Part shown: piece after piece, positions 39,043 through 50,345 of the stretch
Position numbering within the stretch: the first letter of the stretch is position 1
Layout of the letters: each line of letters begins with the position of its first letter
Assembly (NCBI RefSeq): GCF_000304315.1
Contig: NC_018485.1
Location: 900,501-964,500, forward strand
DNA length: 64,000 bases
Source of the DNA: Methylocystis sp. SC2
GTDB taxonomy: Bacteria; Pseudomonadota; Alphaproteobacteria; Rhizobiales; Beijerinckiaceae
Direction: 5' to 3'
The notes under the pieces: generated by a model
The model's input: the letters and a program-made list of their open reading frames with translations, nothing else
What the model was told of the DNA's origin: nothing
Databases searched by the model: none
Made by a program: the position numbers and the translations under genes

Positions 39043-40098
39043 ATGGGAGCCGCCCGTTTGACCACCCCCGCGCGCCTTTTAAGCCCCGAACAACGCGACG
39101 ACGACGCCGACTCGTCGCTGCGGCCGCTGTCGCTTGCCGATTTCACCGGCCAGGAGGCGGCGCGCGCCAATCTCAAGGTCTTCATCGAGGCCGCCAAGAC
39201 GCGCGGCGACGCGCTCGATCATGTGCTGCTCGTTGGCCCGCCGGGGCTCGGCAAGACCACGCTGGCGCAGATCGTCGCGCGCGAGCTTGGCGTCAACTTT
39301 CGCTCCACCTCCGGCCCCGTCATCGCCAAGGCCGGCGACCTTGCGGCGCTGCTCACCAACCTCGAGCCGCGCGACGTGCTGTTCATCGACGAAATTCACC
39401 GGCTCAATCCGGCGGTGGAGGAAATCCTCTATCCGGCCATGGAGGATTTCCAGCTTGACCTGATCATCGGCGAGGGCCCGGCGGCGCGCTCGGTGAAAAT
39501 CGACCTTGCGAAATTCACCCTCGTCGGCGCGACGACGCGCGCCGGACTTCTGACGACGCCGCTGCGCGACCGCTTCGGCATTCCTGTCCGGCTGAATTTC
39601 TACACGCCGGAAGAATTGGAGCTGATCGTCAAGCGCGGCGCGCGCGTGCTGGGGATCGGCGTCGACGGCTCGGGCGCAAAGGAAATCGCCCGCCGCTCGC
39701 GCGGCACGCCCCGCATCGCCGGCCGCCTTCTGCGCCGTGTGCGCGACTTCGCCGTGGTGGACGGCGCGGGATCAATCACCCGCAAACTCGCCGATCACGC
39801 TCTGTCGCTCCTCGAGGTCGATTCCATCGGCCTTGACGTAATGGATCGTCGCTATCTCACTCTGGTGGCCGTCAATTTCGGCGGCGGCCCGGTCGGCATC
39901 GAGACGATCGCGGCGGCATTGTCGGAGCCGCGCGACGCGATCGAGGACATTATCGAGCCGTTTCTTTTGCAGCAGGGTTTTTTGCAGCGCACGCCGCGCG
40001 GACGGCTCTTAACGCCGCACGCCTTCCGTCACCTTGGCCTCGCCGAGCCGGCGCGCCCTGCCGCGCAGTTCGGATTATTTGGCGAAGGCGAAGACTGA
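39043..40098 (+). CDS. ruvB: Holliday junction branch migration helicase RuvB
   Basis: Hexameric AAA+ motor of branch migration. 351 residues, normal. Walker [15 protein letters not shown], Walker [12 protein letters not shown], sensor [18 protein letters not shown], and the C-terminal winged-helix segment with [22 protein letters not shown] and [14 protein letters not shown]. Its start is 17 bases from the Uma2 start on the other strand, so the two share a very short divergent region. It is thus decoupled from ruvC-ruvA. Confidence 0.97.
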   Translation: MGAARLTTPARLLSPEQRDDDADSSLRPLSLADFTGQEAARANLKVFIEAAKTRGDALDHVLLVGPPGLGKTTLAQIVARELGVNFRSTSGPVIAKAGDLAALLTNLEPRDVLFIDEIHRLNPAVEEILYPAMEDFQLDLIIGEGPAARSVKIDLAKFTLVGATTRAGLLTTPLRDRFGIPVRLNFYTPEELELIVKRGARVLGIGVDGSGAKEIARRSRGTPRIAGRLLRRVRDFAVVDGAGSITRKLADHALSLLEVDSIGLDVMDRRYLTLVAVNFGGGPVGIETIAAALSEPRDAIEDIIEPFLLQQGFLQRTPRGRLLTPHAFRHLGLAEPARPAAQFGLFGEGED

Positions 40099-40104
40099 TC
40101 GGGC

Positions 40105-40212
40105 TCACGCGGTGAGCACGAAATAAATCATTGCGCCAAACAAGAGAACGGCGGCGATCTCGCCGGCATGCTCCAGCGCCTTCAGCGCGCGGCTTAGAAA
40201 CTTCGAGTTCAT
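40105..40212 (-). CDS. Putative 35-residue membrane protein
   Basis: Reads MNSKFLSRALKALEHAGEIA then VLLFGAMIYFVLTA: a basic N-terminal stretch and one C-terminal helix. GGAG sits 8 bases before the ATG at 40212. It ends within 7 bases of the convergent ruvB stop. No family recognised; a stable small peptide gene is plausible. Confidence 0.4.
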   Translation of the reverse strand: MNSKFLSRALKALEHAGEIAAVLLFGAMIYFVLTA

Positions 40213-40310
40213 GATGCACACTCCATAGAAGCGTACATGGTGTCTCAAGCTACGCTTTCCAGCTCCCTTGGAGGAGCCACCTCGATCGAACCAAATCGCC
40301 AATGTCCGGC

Positions 40311-41348
40311 TTAACCTGCGAGCGGACCGCCGGCCTTTATCCAGGCGTCGAGGCCGCCCTGGATATGGCGCGCCGAAGTTAGTCCCGCATCCTGCGCGGC
40401 CTCGACGGCCATCGCCGAACGCTCGCCGAAGGCGCAATAGAAAACGATGCGCTTGCCGGTGGCGGCCGCCAATTCATGCAGAAGGCCGCCGCCGCGAATA
40501 TTCTCTTCGAGTTCGTCATAGGGCATGTGCAGCGAGCCGGGAATGACGCCGTGGATTTCGCGCTCGCGCGCCTCGCGCAGATCGACGAGAGCTGTTGACG
40601 GCTGACCAAGAACGTCGAGCGCCTCTTGCGGCGTCAACGACCAGCCACGCCGCGCGATGTCCTCCTGATGCAAGCCGATGTGTCTGTTGGCCGGCACCGC
40701 GACGTCCATCATTTTCGGATTGGGCAAATGCAGGCTGTCCATCAGCGCGACATATTCGTCGATGGATTTGACCTGCAAACGCGGATTGAACGCCCGCTCC
40801 TCGCCAATCGTGCTGACCGTATCGCCCTTATAGTCATGCGCAGGATAGACAAGCGTCGAGTCGGGAAGCTTCAACAGCTTGCCGAATAGCGACTCATATT
40901 GCGCCCGCGCGTCGCCGTTTTGAAAATCGGTGCGGCCCGTGCCGCGGATCAACAGCGTGTCGCCGGTGAACACCCGGTCGGCCATCATGAAGCTGTATGA
41001 ATCGTCCGTGTGGCCAGGCGTGTAGAGAACATCGAGCTCGACGCCCGGAATGCGGATGCGCTCGCCTTCGCGAACGCGCATCGACACCACGTCGGCGTTG
41101 CTGCGCTCGCCCATCACCGTGATGCAGTGCGTGCGGTCGCGGAGCGCGCCGAGGCCGGTGATATGATCGGCGTGAGTATGCGTGTCGACGGCCTTGACCA
41201 GCCGAAGATCGAGTTCGCGCATCAGCTGCAGATAGCGGTCAACCTTGTCGAGCACCGGATCGATGATCAGCGCCTCCCCGCCGCGATTGCCGGCGAGGAG
41301 GTAGCTGTAGGTGCTGGAGACGCTATCGAACAATTGCCGGAAGATCAT
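40311..41348 (-). CDS. Persulfide dioxygenase-like MBL hydrolase fused to rhodanese
   Basis: 345 residues. Residues ~1-235 are a metallo-beta-lactamase fold of the ETHE1/glyoxalase II kind: THTHADHITGLG, TPGHTDDSYSF and FTGDTLLIRGTGRTDFQ. These resemble iron-containing persulfide dioxygenases. Residues ~250-345 are a rhodanese domain with the loop FYCAFGERS (active Cys). The product would oxidise glutathione persulfide to sulfite and move sulfane sulfur. Start at 41348. A peroxiredoxin is the next gene upstream (22 bases). Confidence 0.9.
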   Translation of the reverse strand: MIFRQLFDSVSSTYSYLLAGNRGGEALIIDPVLDKVDRYLQLMRELDLRLVKAVDTHTHADHITGLGALRDRTHCITVMGERSNADVVSMRVREGERIRIPGVELDVLYTPGHTDDSYSFMMADRVFTGDTLLIRGTGRTDFQNGDARAQYESLFGKLLKLPDSTLVYPAHDYKGDTVSTIGEERAFNPRLQVKSIDEYVALMDSLHLPNPKMMDVAVPANRHIGLHQEDIARRGWSLTPQEALDVLGQPSTALVDLREAREREIHGVIPGSLHMPYDELEENIRGGGLLHELAAATGKRIVFYCAFGERSAMAVEAAQDAGLTSARHIQGGLDAWIKAGGPLAG

Positions 41349-41370
41349 CGCGCGCGTCGCCCGCCCCGCA

Positions 41371-42030
41371 TCATTTCGGCTGCGGAACAATGCGAAGATA
41401 GGGCCGCGGCGCGTTCCAGCCGTCCGGATAGATCTTCTTGGCTTCCTCGTCGGAGACCGAACCCGCGATGATGACGTCATCGCCCGGCCGCCAGTTGACG
41501 GGCGTCGCCACCTTATGTGCGGAGGTCAATTGCAGCGAGTCGATGATGCGGAGCACTTCATCGAAGTTGCGGCCGGTCGTCATCGGATAGACCATGATGA
41601 GTTTGATCTTCTTGTCGGGCCCGATGACGAAGATGTTGCGCACCGTCTGATTGTCGGCCGGCGTCCTGACGCTGGCGTCGCCGCCCGCGCTCGCGGGCAA
41701 CATTCCATAGAGCTTGGAGATGCGCAGGTCCGGGTCGCCGATCATCGGATAATTCGGTTTCGCGCCCTGAGTTTCCTCGATGTCGACCGCCCATTTGGCG
41801 TGATTGTCGACCGGATCGACGCTCAACCCGATGATCTTGACGTTGCGTCGCTTAAATTCCGGCTCGAGTTTGGCCATATAGCCAAGTTCGGTCGTGCAGA
41901 CCGGCGTGAAATCCTTGGGATGCGAAAACAGAATGCACCAGGAATCGCCGATCCAATCATGAAATTTGATATGTCCTTGCGTCGTATCGGCTTCGAAATC
42001 CGGCGCGGTGTCGCCAATCTGGAAAGACAT
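41371..42030 (-). CDS. 1-Cys peroxiredoxin (Prx6-like)
   Basis: Thiol peroxidase reducing H2O2 and alkyl hydroperoxides. 219 residues. Peroxidatic Cys45 lies in DFTPVCTTELG. The Prx6-type C-terminal extension includes NWRPGDDVIIAGSV and YLRIVPQP. No resolving cysteine of the AhpC type is visible. Same operon as the ETHE1-rhodanese gene, fitting a sulfur- and oxygen-stress unit. Confidence 0.93.
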   Translation of the reverse strand: MSFQIGDTAPDFEADTTQGHIKFHDWIGDSWCILFSHPKDFTPVCTTELGYMAKLEPEFKRRNVKIIGLSVDPVDNHAKWAVDIEETQGAKPNYPMIGDPDLRISKLYGMLPASAGGDASVRTPADNQTVRNIFVIGPDKKIKLIMVYPMTTGRNFDEVLRIIDSLQLTSAHKVATPVNWRPGDDVIIAGSVSDEEAKKIYPDGWNAPRPYLRIVPQPK

Positions 42031-42205
42031 GTGGAAGCTCCTCGGTTATGGTTGCGACGCGCCTTGGAGCGCGAGCGACGCTCTTCGCGGCCTGAGAGCG
42101 TATGCCTATAAATGCGATTATTTCGCTCGGTATCAAGAACAGCCGCGTTCAAGCCAATCCCGCCTCTTTGATGAAACTCCAACCTAGCCGCCGGCCAAAG
42201 GCAGA

Positions 42206-42637
42206 ATGACGACGATCGCGCCATGTCCATCCCTCTCGATTCGAGTCTATTACGAGGACACGGATTTTTCCGGACTCGTCTATCACGCTTCCTATCTGCG
42301 CTTCATGGAGCGGGCGCGCACGGAAATGTTGCGCGGGCTCGGGCTTGATCAGCGCGCGCTGCTGGCGGGCGCCGCAGGCGCGCCGATTTTTTTCGTCGTC
42401 CGGTCGATGGACGTCGATTTCCAAAAGCCCGCGACCATGGACGACCTGCTGACAGTCGAAACCGAGGCCCTCGAGCTCGGCGGCGCCTCGTTCACGCTTG
42501 AGCAGCGGGTTCTGCGGCAGGCGGAACTGCTTGTCCGCGCCAAAGTCCGGATCGTGTGCGTCGAAGCCGGCCGCGCGCGCCGCCTGCCTCCCGAGGTGCG
42601 CGTGAAATTCGAACGTCTTTGGCCAAATTCAGCGTAG
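42206..42637 (+). CDS. ybgC: YbgC-family acyl-CoA thioesterase
   Basis: 143-residue hotdog-fold thioesterase, linked to lipid turnover near the Tol-Pal system. RVYYEDTDFSGLVYHASYLRFMERAR contains the conserved Asp and Tyr-His region. The C-terminal strands (VRAKVRIVCV) match. In most alphaproteobacteria ybgC leads tolQRAB; here alr follows 51 bases later and no tol gene is in view. Assignment to this family is secure, the symbol less so. Confidence 0.88.
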   Translation: MTTIAPCPSLSIRVYYEDTDFSGLVYHASYLRFMERARTEMLRGLGLDQRALLAGAAGAPIFFVVRSMDVDFQKPATMDDLLTVETEALELGGASFTLEQRVLRQAELLVRAKVRIVCVEAGRARRLPPEVRVKFERLWPNSA

Positions 42638-42688
42638 AACGCCGTCGCCATCTGGACGCCGCCTTTTGGGGCCTAAAATGGCGTTGAG

Positions 42689-43825
42689 ATGGGAATCAAC
42701 GAACCCGCTGCGCGCCTGCGGCCCCGGACCGAGCCTTCGGACCCGGCGGAGACCGGCGTTCTGATCGTCGACCTCGCCGCCCTCGCCGACAATTGGCGCA
42801 CAATGGCGCGGCTGTCCGGCGGCGCGGAATGCGGCGCGGTGGTGAAGGCCGATGCTTATGGCTTGGGGCTCGCGCCCGCGATGCGCGCGCTGCTCTCAGC
42901 CGGCTGCCGAACCTTTTTCGTGGCCAATGTCGTCGAGGGCGAAGCGGCCCGGGCGGTCGCCCACGACGCGACCATCTATGTGCTGGACGGGCTCGTGCCC
43001 GGCGCGGCGCCGCGCCTCGTCGCCGCCGATCTTATACCATCGCTGGGTTCGCTCGGCGAAATCGACGAATGGGCGGCGACCGGGCGCAAGCCCAAAGCCG
43101 CGATCCATTTCGACACCGGGATGAATCGCTTCGGCATTCCGATCAGCGAGGCGGCGCAGGCGGCCGAGCGGGCGCGCCATCTCGCGCCTACCCTGGTGAT
43201 GAGCCATTTCGTCAGCTCGCAACTGCGCGACGCCCCCTGCAACGCCCGGCAGATCGAGCAGTTTCTGGACGCCCGGGCGCGCTTCGCCGGCGTTCCGGCG
43301 TCGATGGCGAATTCCTCGGCCGTCTTCCTGCCGCAGCGCCCGCATTTCGATCTGGTTCGCCCCGGTTACGCGCTGTTCGGCGGCAACCCCACGCCCTACG
43401 CCGAATGCCCGGTGCGGCCGGTGGCGCGGCTTAAGGCGCGCATTCTCTCAACGCGCGAGATCGAGCCCGGCGCCTGCGTCGGCTATGACGCGCTATGGTC
43501 GGCGCCAAAGCGCACGCGCATCGCCACGATCGGCGTCGGCTATGCGGACGGCGTGCCGGTCGGGGCTACCTCTTGCAAGGAAAAGCCCACGGGTGAAGCG
43601 CTGGTCGGCGGAGTCCGCTGCCCGTTCATCGGCCGCGTGTCGATGGACTATGTCGTGCTGGACGTGTCCGAGGCGCCGCGCGAGGCGGCGCAGCGCGGCG
43701 AATGGGTCGAGCTGCTGGGCGACGGCATTTGCCTCGAGGAAGCGGCGTCGCGCGCCGGCACCATCGGCTATGAGATTCTCACGCGGCTCGGCGCGCGATT
43801 CTCGCGACGCTATCTCGGGGCTTAG
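42689..43825 (+). CDS. alr: Alanine racemase
   Basis: PLP enzyme interconverting L- and D-alanine for peptidoglycan. 378 residues. PLP lysine Lys53 sits in GAVVKADAYGLG. The second catalytic tyrosine is in CVGYDALWSAP. The substrate strand SMDYVVLDV, the dimer region HFDLVRPGYALFGGNP and a GVGYADG loop are also present. Its TAG stop codon coincides with the first bases of a family B repeat. Confidence 0.95.
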   Translation: MGINEPAARLRPRTEPSDPAETGVLIVDLAALADNWRTMARLSGGAECGAVVKADAYGLGLAPAMRALLSAGCRTFFVANVVEGEAARAVAHDATIYVLDGLVPGAAPRLVAADLIPSLGSLGEIDEWAATGRKPKAAIHFDTGMNRFGIPISEAAQAAERARHLAPTLVMSHFVSSQLRDAPCNARQIEQFLDARARFAGVPASMANSSAVFLPQRPHFDLVRPGYALFGGNPTPYAECPVRPVARLKARILSTREIEPGACVGYDALWSAPKRTRIATIGVGYADGVPVGATSCKEKPTGEALVGGVRCPFIGRVSMDYVVLDVSEAPREAAQRGEWVELLGDGICLEEAASRAGTIGYEILTRLGARFSRRYLGA

Positions 43826-43937
43826 AGCGCTTCCAGATCACATGGAATCATGTGATCGATAAGGAATCGCTATAAATCAAAACGTTGGAGCAGGTTCTCA
43901 TCGAAAAAGTCTGTCAACTTTTTCAAAGCCTGCTCTA
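43823..43937. repeat. GAGCAGGTTC hairpin repeat, family B, copy 4
   Basis: Full-length: TAGAGCGCTTCCAGATCACATGG, AATCATGTGATCGATAAGGAATCGC, AACGTTG, then the GAGCAGGTTCTCATCGAAAAAG / CTTTTTCAAAGCCTGCTC hairpin. It begins on the alr stop codon and ends just before the maf stop, so it lies exactly between convergent genes. Confidence 0.88.
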
Positions 43938-43945
43938 GCTCGGCG

Positions 43946-44584
43946 TCACGCCATCGCGAACCACGGCGCGAGCACCGGATATCCCTCGCCTGCGAGGAGC
44001 GACACGGTCTCGTGCAGCGGCAGGCCGACGACCGCCGTGTAGGATCCGACGATCTTCACCACGAACACGCCGGCGCGTCCCTGGATGGCGTAGCCGCCGG
44101 CCTTGCCGCGCCACTCGCCCGTCGAAAGATAGGCCTCGATCTCGGTGGAGCCGAGGCGCTTGAACCGCAGCCGCGCCTCGACCAGACGCCTGCGCTCATA
44201 ACCGCGCGGCGTGATCAGGCTCACCCCCGAATAGACCCGGTGCTGGCGCCCCGAGAGCAGCTGCAGGCACTCATCGGCCTCCTCGCGCGTCTCCGCCTTG
44301 GGCAGGATGCGCCGGCCGACGGCGACGACCGTGTCGGCGGCGATGAGAAAGGATTCCTTCAGCTCGGGCTGCCTCGCCCTCAGCTTGGCGGCGGCGGCCG
44401 CCTTCTCGCTGGCGATTCTTGTGGCGTAGGCGCGCGGCGATTCTCCGCGGTGCGGCGTCTCATCGATGTCGGCGGGCAACAGGGCGTCGGCGTCGAGCCC
44501 GGCCTGCTGCAGCAGCGCCAGGCGCCGGGGCGAGGCGGAGGCGAGAACGAGCTTGGGACGGGCGATGGGAGGATTGGCTGTCAA
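43946..44584 (-). CDS. maf: Maf-family nucleotide pyrophosphatase
   Basis: House-cleaning nucleotide pyrophosphatase acting on dTTP/UTP-type or modified nucleotides. 212 residues. [33 protein letters not shown] and [28 protein letters not shown] are the family blocks. It follows infA on the same strand with a 23-base gap; Maf next to infA is a conserved alphaproteobacterial pairing. Confidence 0.93.
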   Translation of the reverse strand: MTANPPIARPKLVLASASPRRLALLQQAGLDADALLPADIDETPHRGESPRAYATRIASEKAAAAAKLRARQPELKESFLIAADTVVAVGRRILPKAETREEADECLQLLSGRQHRVYSGVSLITPRGYERRRLVEARLRFKRLGSTEIEAYLSTGEWRGKAGGYAIQGRAGVFVVKIVGSYTAVVGLPLHETVSLLAGEGYPVLAPWFAMA

Positions 44585-44607
44585 GAATGTCGCTCCGCCA
44601 AAGAAAA

Positions 44608-44826
44608 TTACCGGAAACGATATGTTATACGCCCTTTGGTCAAATCATAAGGGGTCATCTCGACAAGCACCTTATCGCCGGTCAATACGCGGATGCGGTT
44701 CTTGCGCATCTTGCCGGCGGTATGGGCGATGATTTCATGGTCGTTTTCGAGCTTGACGCGAAACATCGCGCTCGGCAGCAGTTCGGTGACGACGCCGGGA
44801 AATTCGAGCAGTTCTTCCTTGGCCAT
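44608..44826 (-). CDS. infA: Translation initiation factor IF-1
   Basis: 72-residue S1-like OB-fold protein binding the 30S A site during initiation. The family text is unmistakable: [38 protein letters not shown] and [16 protein letters not shown]. First gene of an infA-maf unit; a promoter is expected in 44827-44980. Confidence 0.97.
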   Translation of the reverse strand: MAKEELLEFPGVVTELLPSAMFRVKLENDHEIIAHTAGKMRKNRIRVLTGDKVLVEMTPYDLTKGRITYRFR

Positions 44827-44980
44827 GTGGTTCCTTGTGAGGCGCTCTCAGCCGCGAGTTTGACCGCGGCTTAGATAGCGCGTGAAAAGCGAAAAACCCG
44901 CTGCCCCGGCCGGGGAGCGGACTTGGGCGCGGACCCTAGTCGAGAACGAAGGATTTGTGAACCAGGGAGTTGGGGGCGCC

Positions 44981-45415
44981 TCAACGCCCCTTCGCGGGTT
45001 TGACGGCCGCGAAGGGATCAAGAATTTTTGCCTCGAGTCCCTCAACGTCTCGAACGTTGCGCGTCACCAGCGTCAGCTCATTCGCTTTGGCCGTGGCCGC
45101 AAGCAGGGAGTCCACAACAGGGGCGGTCCGCAGAGCGCCCATTCGCCCCCACTCCCCGGCAACGTCAGAGTCGACCGGCAGAATGCGTCCGACGAAGGCG
45201 CGTTCGACATCGACCAACCAACGGTCAAGAGCGTCGGCGCTCCTCACGTCCCTTCGCCGCAGCTTTTCCGCTCCCCGGCGGATTTCGCCAAGCGTCAGCA
45301 CGCTCAGATAAAGCTGCTCGTCCTTTACGGAGGCGAACCAAGAGGCGACACGCGCATCGCATCGCGCGCCTTTGCGAAACTCGGAAATCACATTGGTGTC
45401 GATCAGAAAATTCAA
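44981..45415 (-). CDS. PIN-domain (VapC-like) toxin
   Basis: 144-residue PIN ribonuclease. Acidic residues are in place: Asp6 in LIDTNVISEF, the LTLGEIRRG glutamate, and the C-terminal VVDSLLAATA aspartate. PIN toxins of VapBC systems cleave RNA, often tRNA. Its start overlaps the upstream antitoxin stop by ATGA. It ends 155 bases downstream of infA, on the same strand. Confidence 0.9.
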   Translation of the reverse strand: MNFLIDTNVISEFRKGARCDARVASWFASVKDEQLYLSVLTLGEIRRGAEKLRRRDVRSADALDRWLVDVERAFVGRILPVDSDVAGEWGRMGALRTAPVVDSLLAATAKANELTLVTRNVRDVEGLEAKILDPFAAVKPAKGR

Positions 45416-45696
45416 AAGGCGACGTCCCGGCCGAGATCGCGCGGGCGTTCGAGGTCAACGCCTTCAAGCGGCGCTGCGGCGAGCAGCGCCTTGAGCGAGC
45501 CCGGAGCTGGGGAGGGCACGACATCGCGGAGAACGGCGCGCACTTCCGCTTCGCGGAGGGGATCGGCGAGCGCGGCGGCGACGCCGCGAACAAGCGCGAC
45601 ATCCTCCCTGCGCGCCTGCACCTCGACGCGCACGAGGCCCTTTCGCTTCATCCGCTGCCGATAGATTTGGACGCTGGATTTTAGAGGCTTTGGCAT
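45412..45696 (-). CDS. Antitoxin partner of the PIN toxin
   Basis: 94 residues upstream of and overlapping the PIN toxin gene. Not a clear RHH or Phd member. The N-terminus is basic (IYRQRMKRKGLVRVEVQARRED) and the C-terminal tail is PLEGVDLERPRDLGRDVAF, like the toxin-neutralising tails of other antitoxins. The start at 45696 (MPKPLKSSV) is preferred over a longer reading. The role is inferred from coupling and size. Confidence 0.75.
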   Translation of the reverse strand: MPKPLKSSVQIYRQRMKRKGLVRVEVQARREDVALVRGVAAALADPLREAEVRAVLRDVVPSPAPGSLKALLAAAPLEGVDLERPRDLGRDVAF

Positions 45697-45805
45697 TTGC
45701 GGACCCAACTTTCCGGAAAGGTTACCGGAAAGCTGGCGCGCGCGCAAGTATCTGGACCGGCTCCTTTATGCGTCCTCCCGCAAGCGGGAGAAGGAAGAAG
45801 CGGCG

Positions 45806-48370
<2,565 letters not shown>

Positions 48371-48447
48371 GGCGGCAATATGGGGGAGACGCGCGCGGGA
48401 TGGAAGCGGACCCTTCGCCGTTGTCGGCAAGATTGCCGCATGAGCTT

Positions 48448-48508
48448 CGCCCCCTCCCCAACCCTCCCCCGCCTCGCGAGAGGGGGGGGGAGGGTTGGGG
48501 AGGGGGCG
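48448..48508. repeat. Perfect 23-base-arm GC-rich palindrome
   Basis: Arms CGCCCCCTCCCCAACCCTCC+CCC and its exact reverse complement flank a 15-base centre (GCCTCGCGAGAGGGG region). It is in the uvrB-vapB divergent region. Related copies lie at 1879 and 55490-55620. It could form a very stable hairpin on either strand. Confidence 0.85.
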
Positions 48509-48566
48509 CGTCAGACTCGCTCATTGAGGCCCACAACGCTCTTGAAGGAGGCGCCACGCTGGCATA

Positions 48567-48600
48567 GCATGTGTATAGAACCGGAGTTCTATACACATGC
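48567..48600. promoter_or_regulatory. 34-base perfect palindrome overlapping the vapB start codon
   Basis: GCATGTGTATAGAAC-CGGA-GTTCTATACACATGC, 15-base arms around a 4-base centre. The ATG of the antitoxin gene is the A-T-G at 48597-48599 inside the right arm, and the GGAG Shine-Dalgarno-like site is in the centre. Fits an autoregulatory VapB operator; the RNA could also hide the start. Confidence 0.8.
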
Positions 48601-48803
48601 GCACCAACATCGTCATCGACGACAAGCTGATGCGGGAGGCGCTGCGCGCGACGGGCCTCAAGACCAAGAAGGAAGCCGTCGAACTCGGGCTGCGGACGCT
48701 GTTGCGCCTTCAGCGGCAAAAGCGAATCCGAAGCCTGCGCGGCAAGCTCGACTGGCGCGGCGATCTCGACGCTATGCGCACGGATGAGAAAACTGAAAAA
48801 TGA
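48597..48803 (+). CDS. vapB: VapB-type antitoxin
   Basis: 68 residues of the VapB family (type II antitoxin). Reads RTNIVIDDKLMREALRATGLKTKKEAVELGLRTLLRL: a ribbon-helix-helix DNA-binding N-terminus, then a basic arm and a C-terminal toxin-binding tail (LRGKLDWRGDLDAMR). It should bind the 34-base palindrome that covers its own start codon. It overlaps vapC by ATGA. Confidence 0.92.
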   Translation: MRTNIVIDDKLMREALRATGLKTKKEAVELGLRTLLRLQRQKRIRSLRGKLDWRGDLDAMRTDEKTEK

Positions 48804-49195
48804 TCCTCGTCGATTCCAGCGTTTGGATCGACTATTTTCGTGGCGTCGCCTCGCCTGAGACCGATCGTCTGGATGAGCTGCTCGAGGAGGAATTGATTGC
48901 GATCGGCGATCTGATCTTGACCGAAGTGTTGCAAGGCTTCGATCGGGACCGCGATTTCAACCGCGCCGAAAAATTCCTGACCGCGCTGACGATCATCGAA
49001 CTCGGCGGCAAGGAAATCGCCCTGCGCGCGGCAAAAAATATTCGCAAGCTGCGCGGTCTCGGCGTCACGCCGAGAAAAACCATCGACACGATCATCGCCA
49101 CCTGTTGCATCGAAAAGGGTCTACCGCTGCTCTACAGCGACAGAGACTTCGACCCCTTCGTCGAACGCCTTAGTTTGCGTTCCGCGATGGCGTAG
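48800..49195 (+). CDS. vapC: VapC-type PIN ribonuclease toxin
   Basis: 131-residue PIN toxin neutralised by VapB. Acidic catalytic residues: Asp5 (ILVDSSVWIDYF), the LTEVLQG glutamate, the TIDTIIATCC aspartate and the terminal DRDFDPF aspartates. The whole four-residue acidic set is visible. Its start overlaps the vapB stop. Confidence 0.93.
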   Translation: MILVDSSVWIDYFRGVASPETDRLDELLEEELIAIGDLILTEVLQGFDRDRDFNRAEKFLTALTIIELGGKEIALRAAKNIRKLRGLGVTPRKTIDTIIATCCIEKGLPLLYSDRDFDPFVERLSLRSAMA

Positions 49196-49288
49196 CGACG
49201 CGACGCGCACAGCCCATTGCTCGCAATGTTTAGCGGCGACGGTTGGTCTCCGCCTCGGCCGCGCTAACTGCTTTGACAGGGGGGTGCG

Positions 49289-49579
49289 ATGCGCAGAAGT
49301 CGAAAGAAGATGAACAAGCTTTTTGCAGACACGCTCAAAATGAGTGTTGTGGCCAATCAGGTGATCGGCTTGCGGCTGCTGAAAATCGCGGCCGGCGGCG
49401 CGCATGGCAAACGTGAAAGCGATCTGATGGTCAGTGAAAAGCTCGAGGCCGCCGCCGAGGCAAGCCTCGCGGCGGCGACCAGCATGGCGACCGGACAACC
49501 GCATCGCGCCGCCGAGCGCGCCCTCGCCGTCTATACGAGGCGGGTCAACGGCAATCTAAGACGACTGTCGAAGCGCTGA
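49289..49579 (+). CDS. Hypothetical helical protein, possibly phasin-like
   Basis: 96 residues, all predicted helix, rich in Ala. The segment MNKLFADTLKMSVVANQVIGLRLLKIA and the later EAAAEASLAAATSMATGQ recall phasin-type helices, but no motif proves it. Good GGGGGG ribosome binding site before the ATG at 49289. Its 3' end overlaps the convergent gene by 24 bases. Confidence 0.55.
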   Translation: MRRSRKKMNKLFADTLKMSVVANQVIGLRLLKIAAGGAHGKRESDLMVSEKLEAAAEASLAAATSMATGQPHRAAERALAVYTRRVNGNLRRLSKR

Positions 49580-50164
49580 CGGCGACGGTTTGTCGGGGGC
49601 GAACCGCGGCGACGCCGCGGCGCGCTTGCGGCGCCAGACGGCCAGCGCGCCGACGGCGCCAACCAAGGACAGCAGCCCGAAGGCTGCGTACCATCCGGCC
49701 GTGTCGCCCACCGAAAAATCATACTGGCCGATATATTCCTTGGCCCCGTCGTCGCTCGTCGCCCTGACGAGAGCGATATAGTTCCCGTCGGTGGTGAAGT
49801 TATGCGTAAAGCTCGCGGTGCCCTTGTCCGCCAGATATTTCTTTGGCGGCAGGACGGCGACCGTATTGGCGTCGAGATCGTCGCGCCAGTCCGACTGACC
49901 GATATTGCGCAGAATACGGACCTCAAGATTCATGTCGCGAAGCTCGACCTGCCGGGCGTCCAGGATGATCATTGTGAGGCCGAGCGTCGGCACATGCCGG
50001 CAAAAGATCTCGTCGGTCTGGTTTTCTTGAAACGCGCTGAACATCATCTGCGTCGGACCGACGCTCATGACGCAGTGACGGGGATGTTCGGCCTTGATCT
50101 GCGCTTTTGCTGCGCTGATCGGCGCGCAGGCGATAAGCGCGGCGAGCAGTAGCGTTCCCTTCAT
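49556..50164 (-). CDS. Exported membrane-anchored protein of unknown function
   Basis: 202 residues. A signal peptide (MKGTLLLAALIACAPISAAKA) is followed by a periplasmic domain with HCVMSVGPTQMMFSAFQENQTDE, which suggests a beta-rich fold. A C-terminal transmembrane helix (WYAAFGLLSLVGAVGALAVW) and a basic tail follow. It contains two cysteines (HC and IFC) able to pair. Isolated on the minus strand upstream of the Atm1 exporter, with no recognisable partner. Confidence 0.75.
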   Translation of the reverse strand: MKGTLLLAALIACAPISAAKAQIKAEHPRHCVMSVGPTQMMFSAFQENQTDEIFCRHVPTLGLTMIILDARQVELRDMNLEVRILRNIGQSDWRDDLDANTVAVLPPKKYLADKGTASFTHNFTTDGNYIALVRATSDDGAKEYIGQYDFSVGDTAGWYAAFGLLSLVGAVGALAVWRRKRAAASPRFAPDKPSPSALRQSS

Positions 50165-50345
50165 CGAACCCTCCGGGCGCATCGCGCAAGACGCTCGGCC
50201 AGACGCCGGTCGACTTGTCGCCAAAGAGCCACGCCTAGCCGCCGCGCGCGCGCATGCTCAAAGAACAAGCGTGCCGGCAAGCCGATGGTCGACAAAGAAA
50301 GGATTTCGCCAAAGAGCGGCGAAAATTCGCCAAGAGGGCGACCGC

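Noticed and set aside
44880..44980. Possible tRNA or small RNA near infA
   Set aside because: The region has GC-rich hairpin-like text but no cloverleaf, T-loop or acceptor match could be traced.
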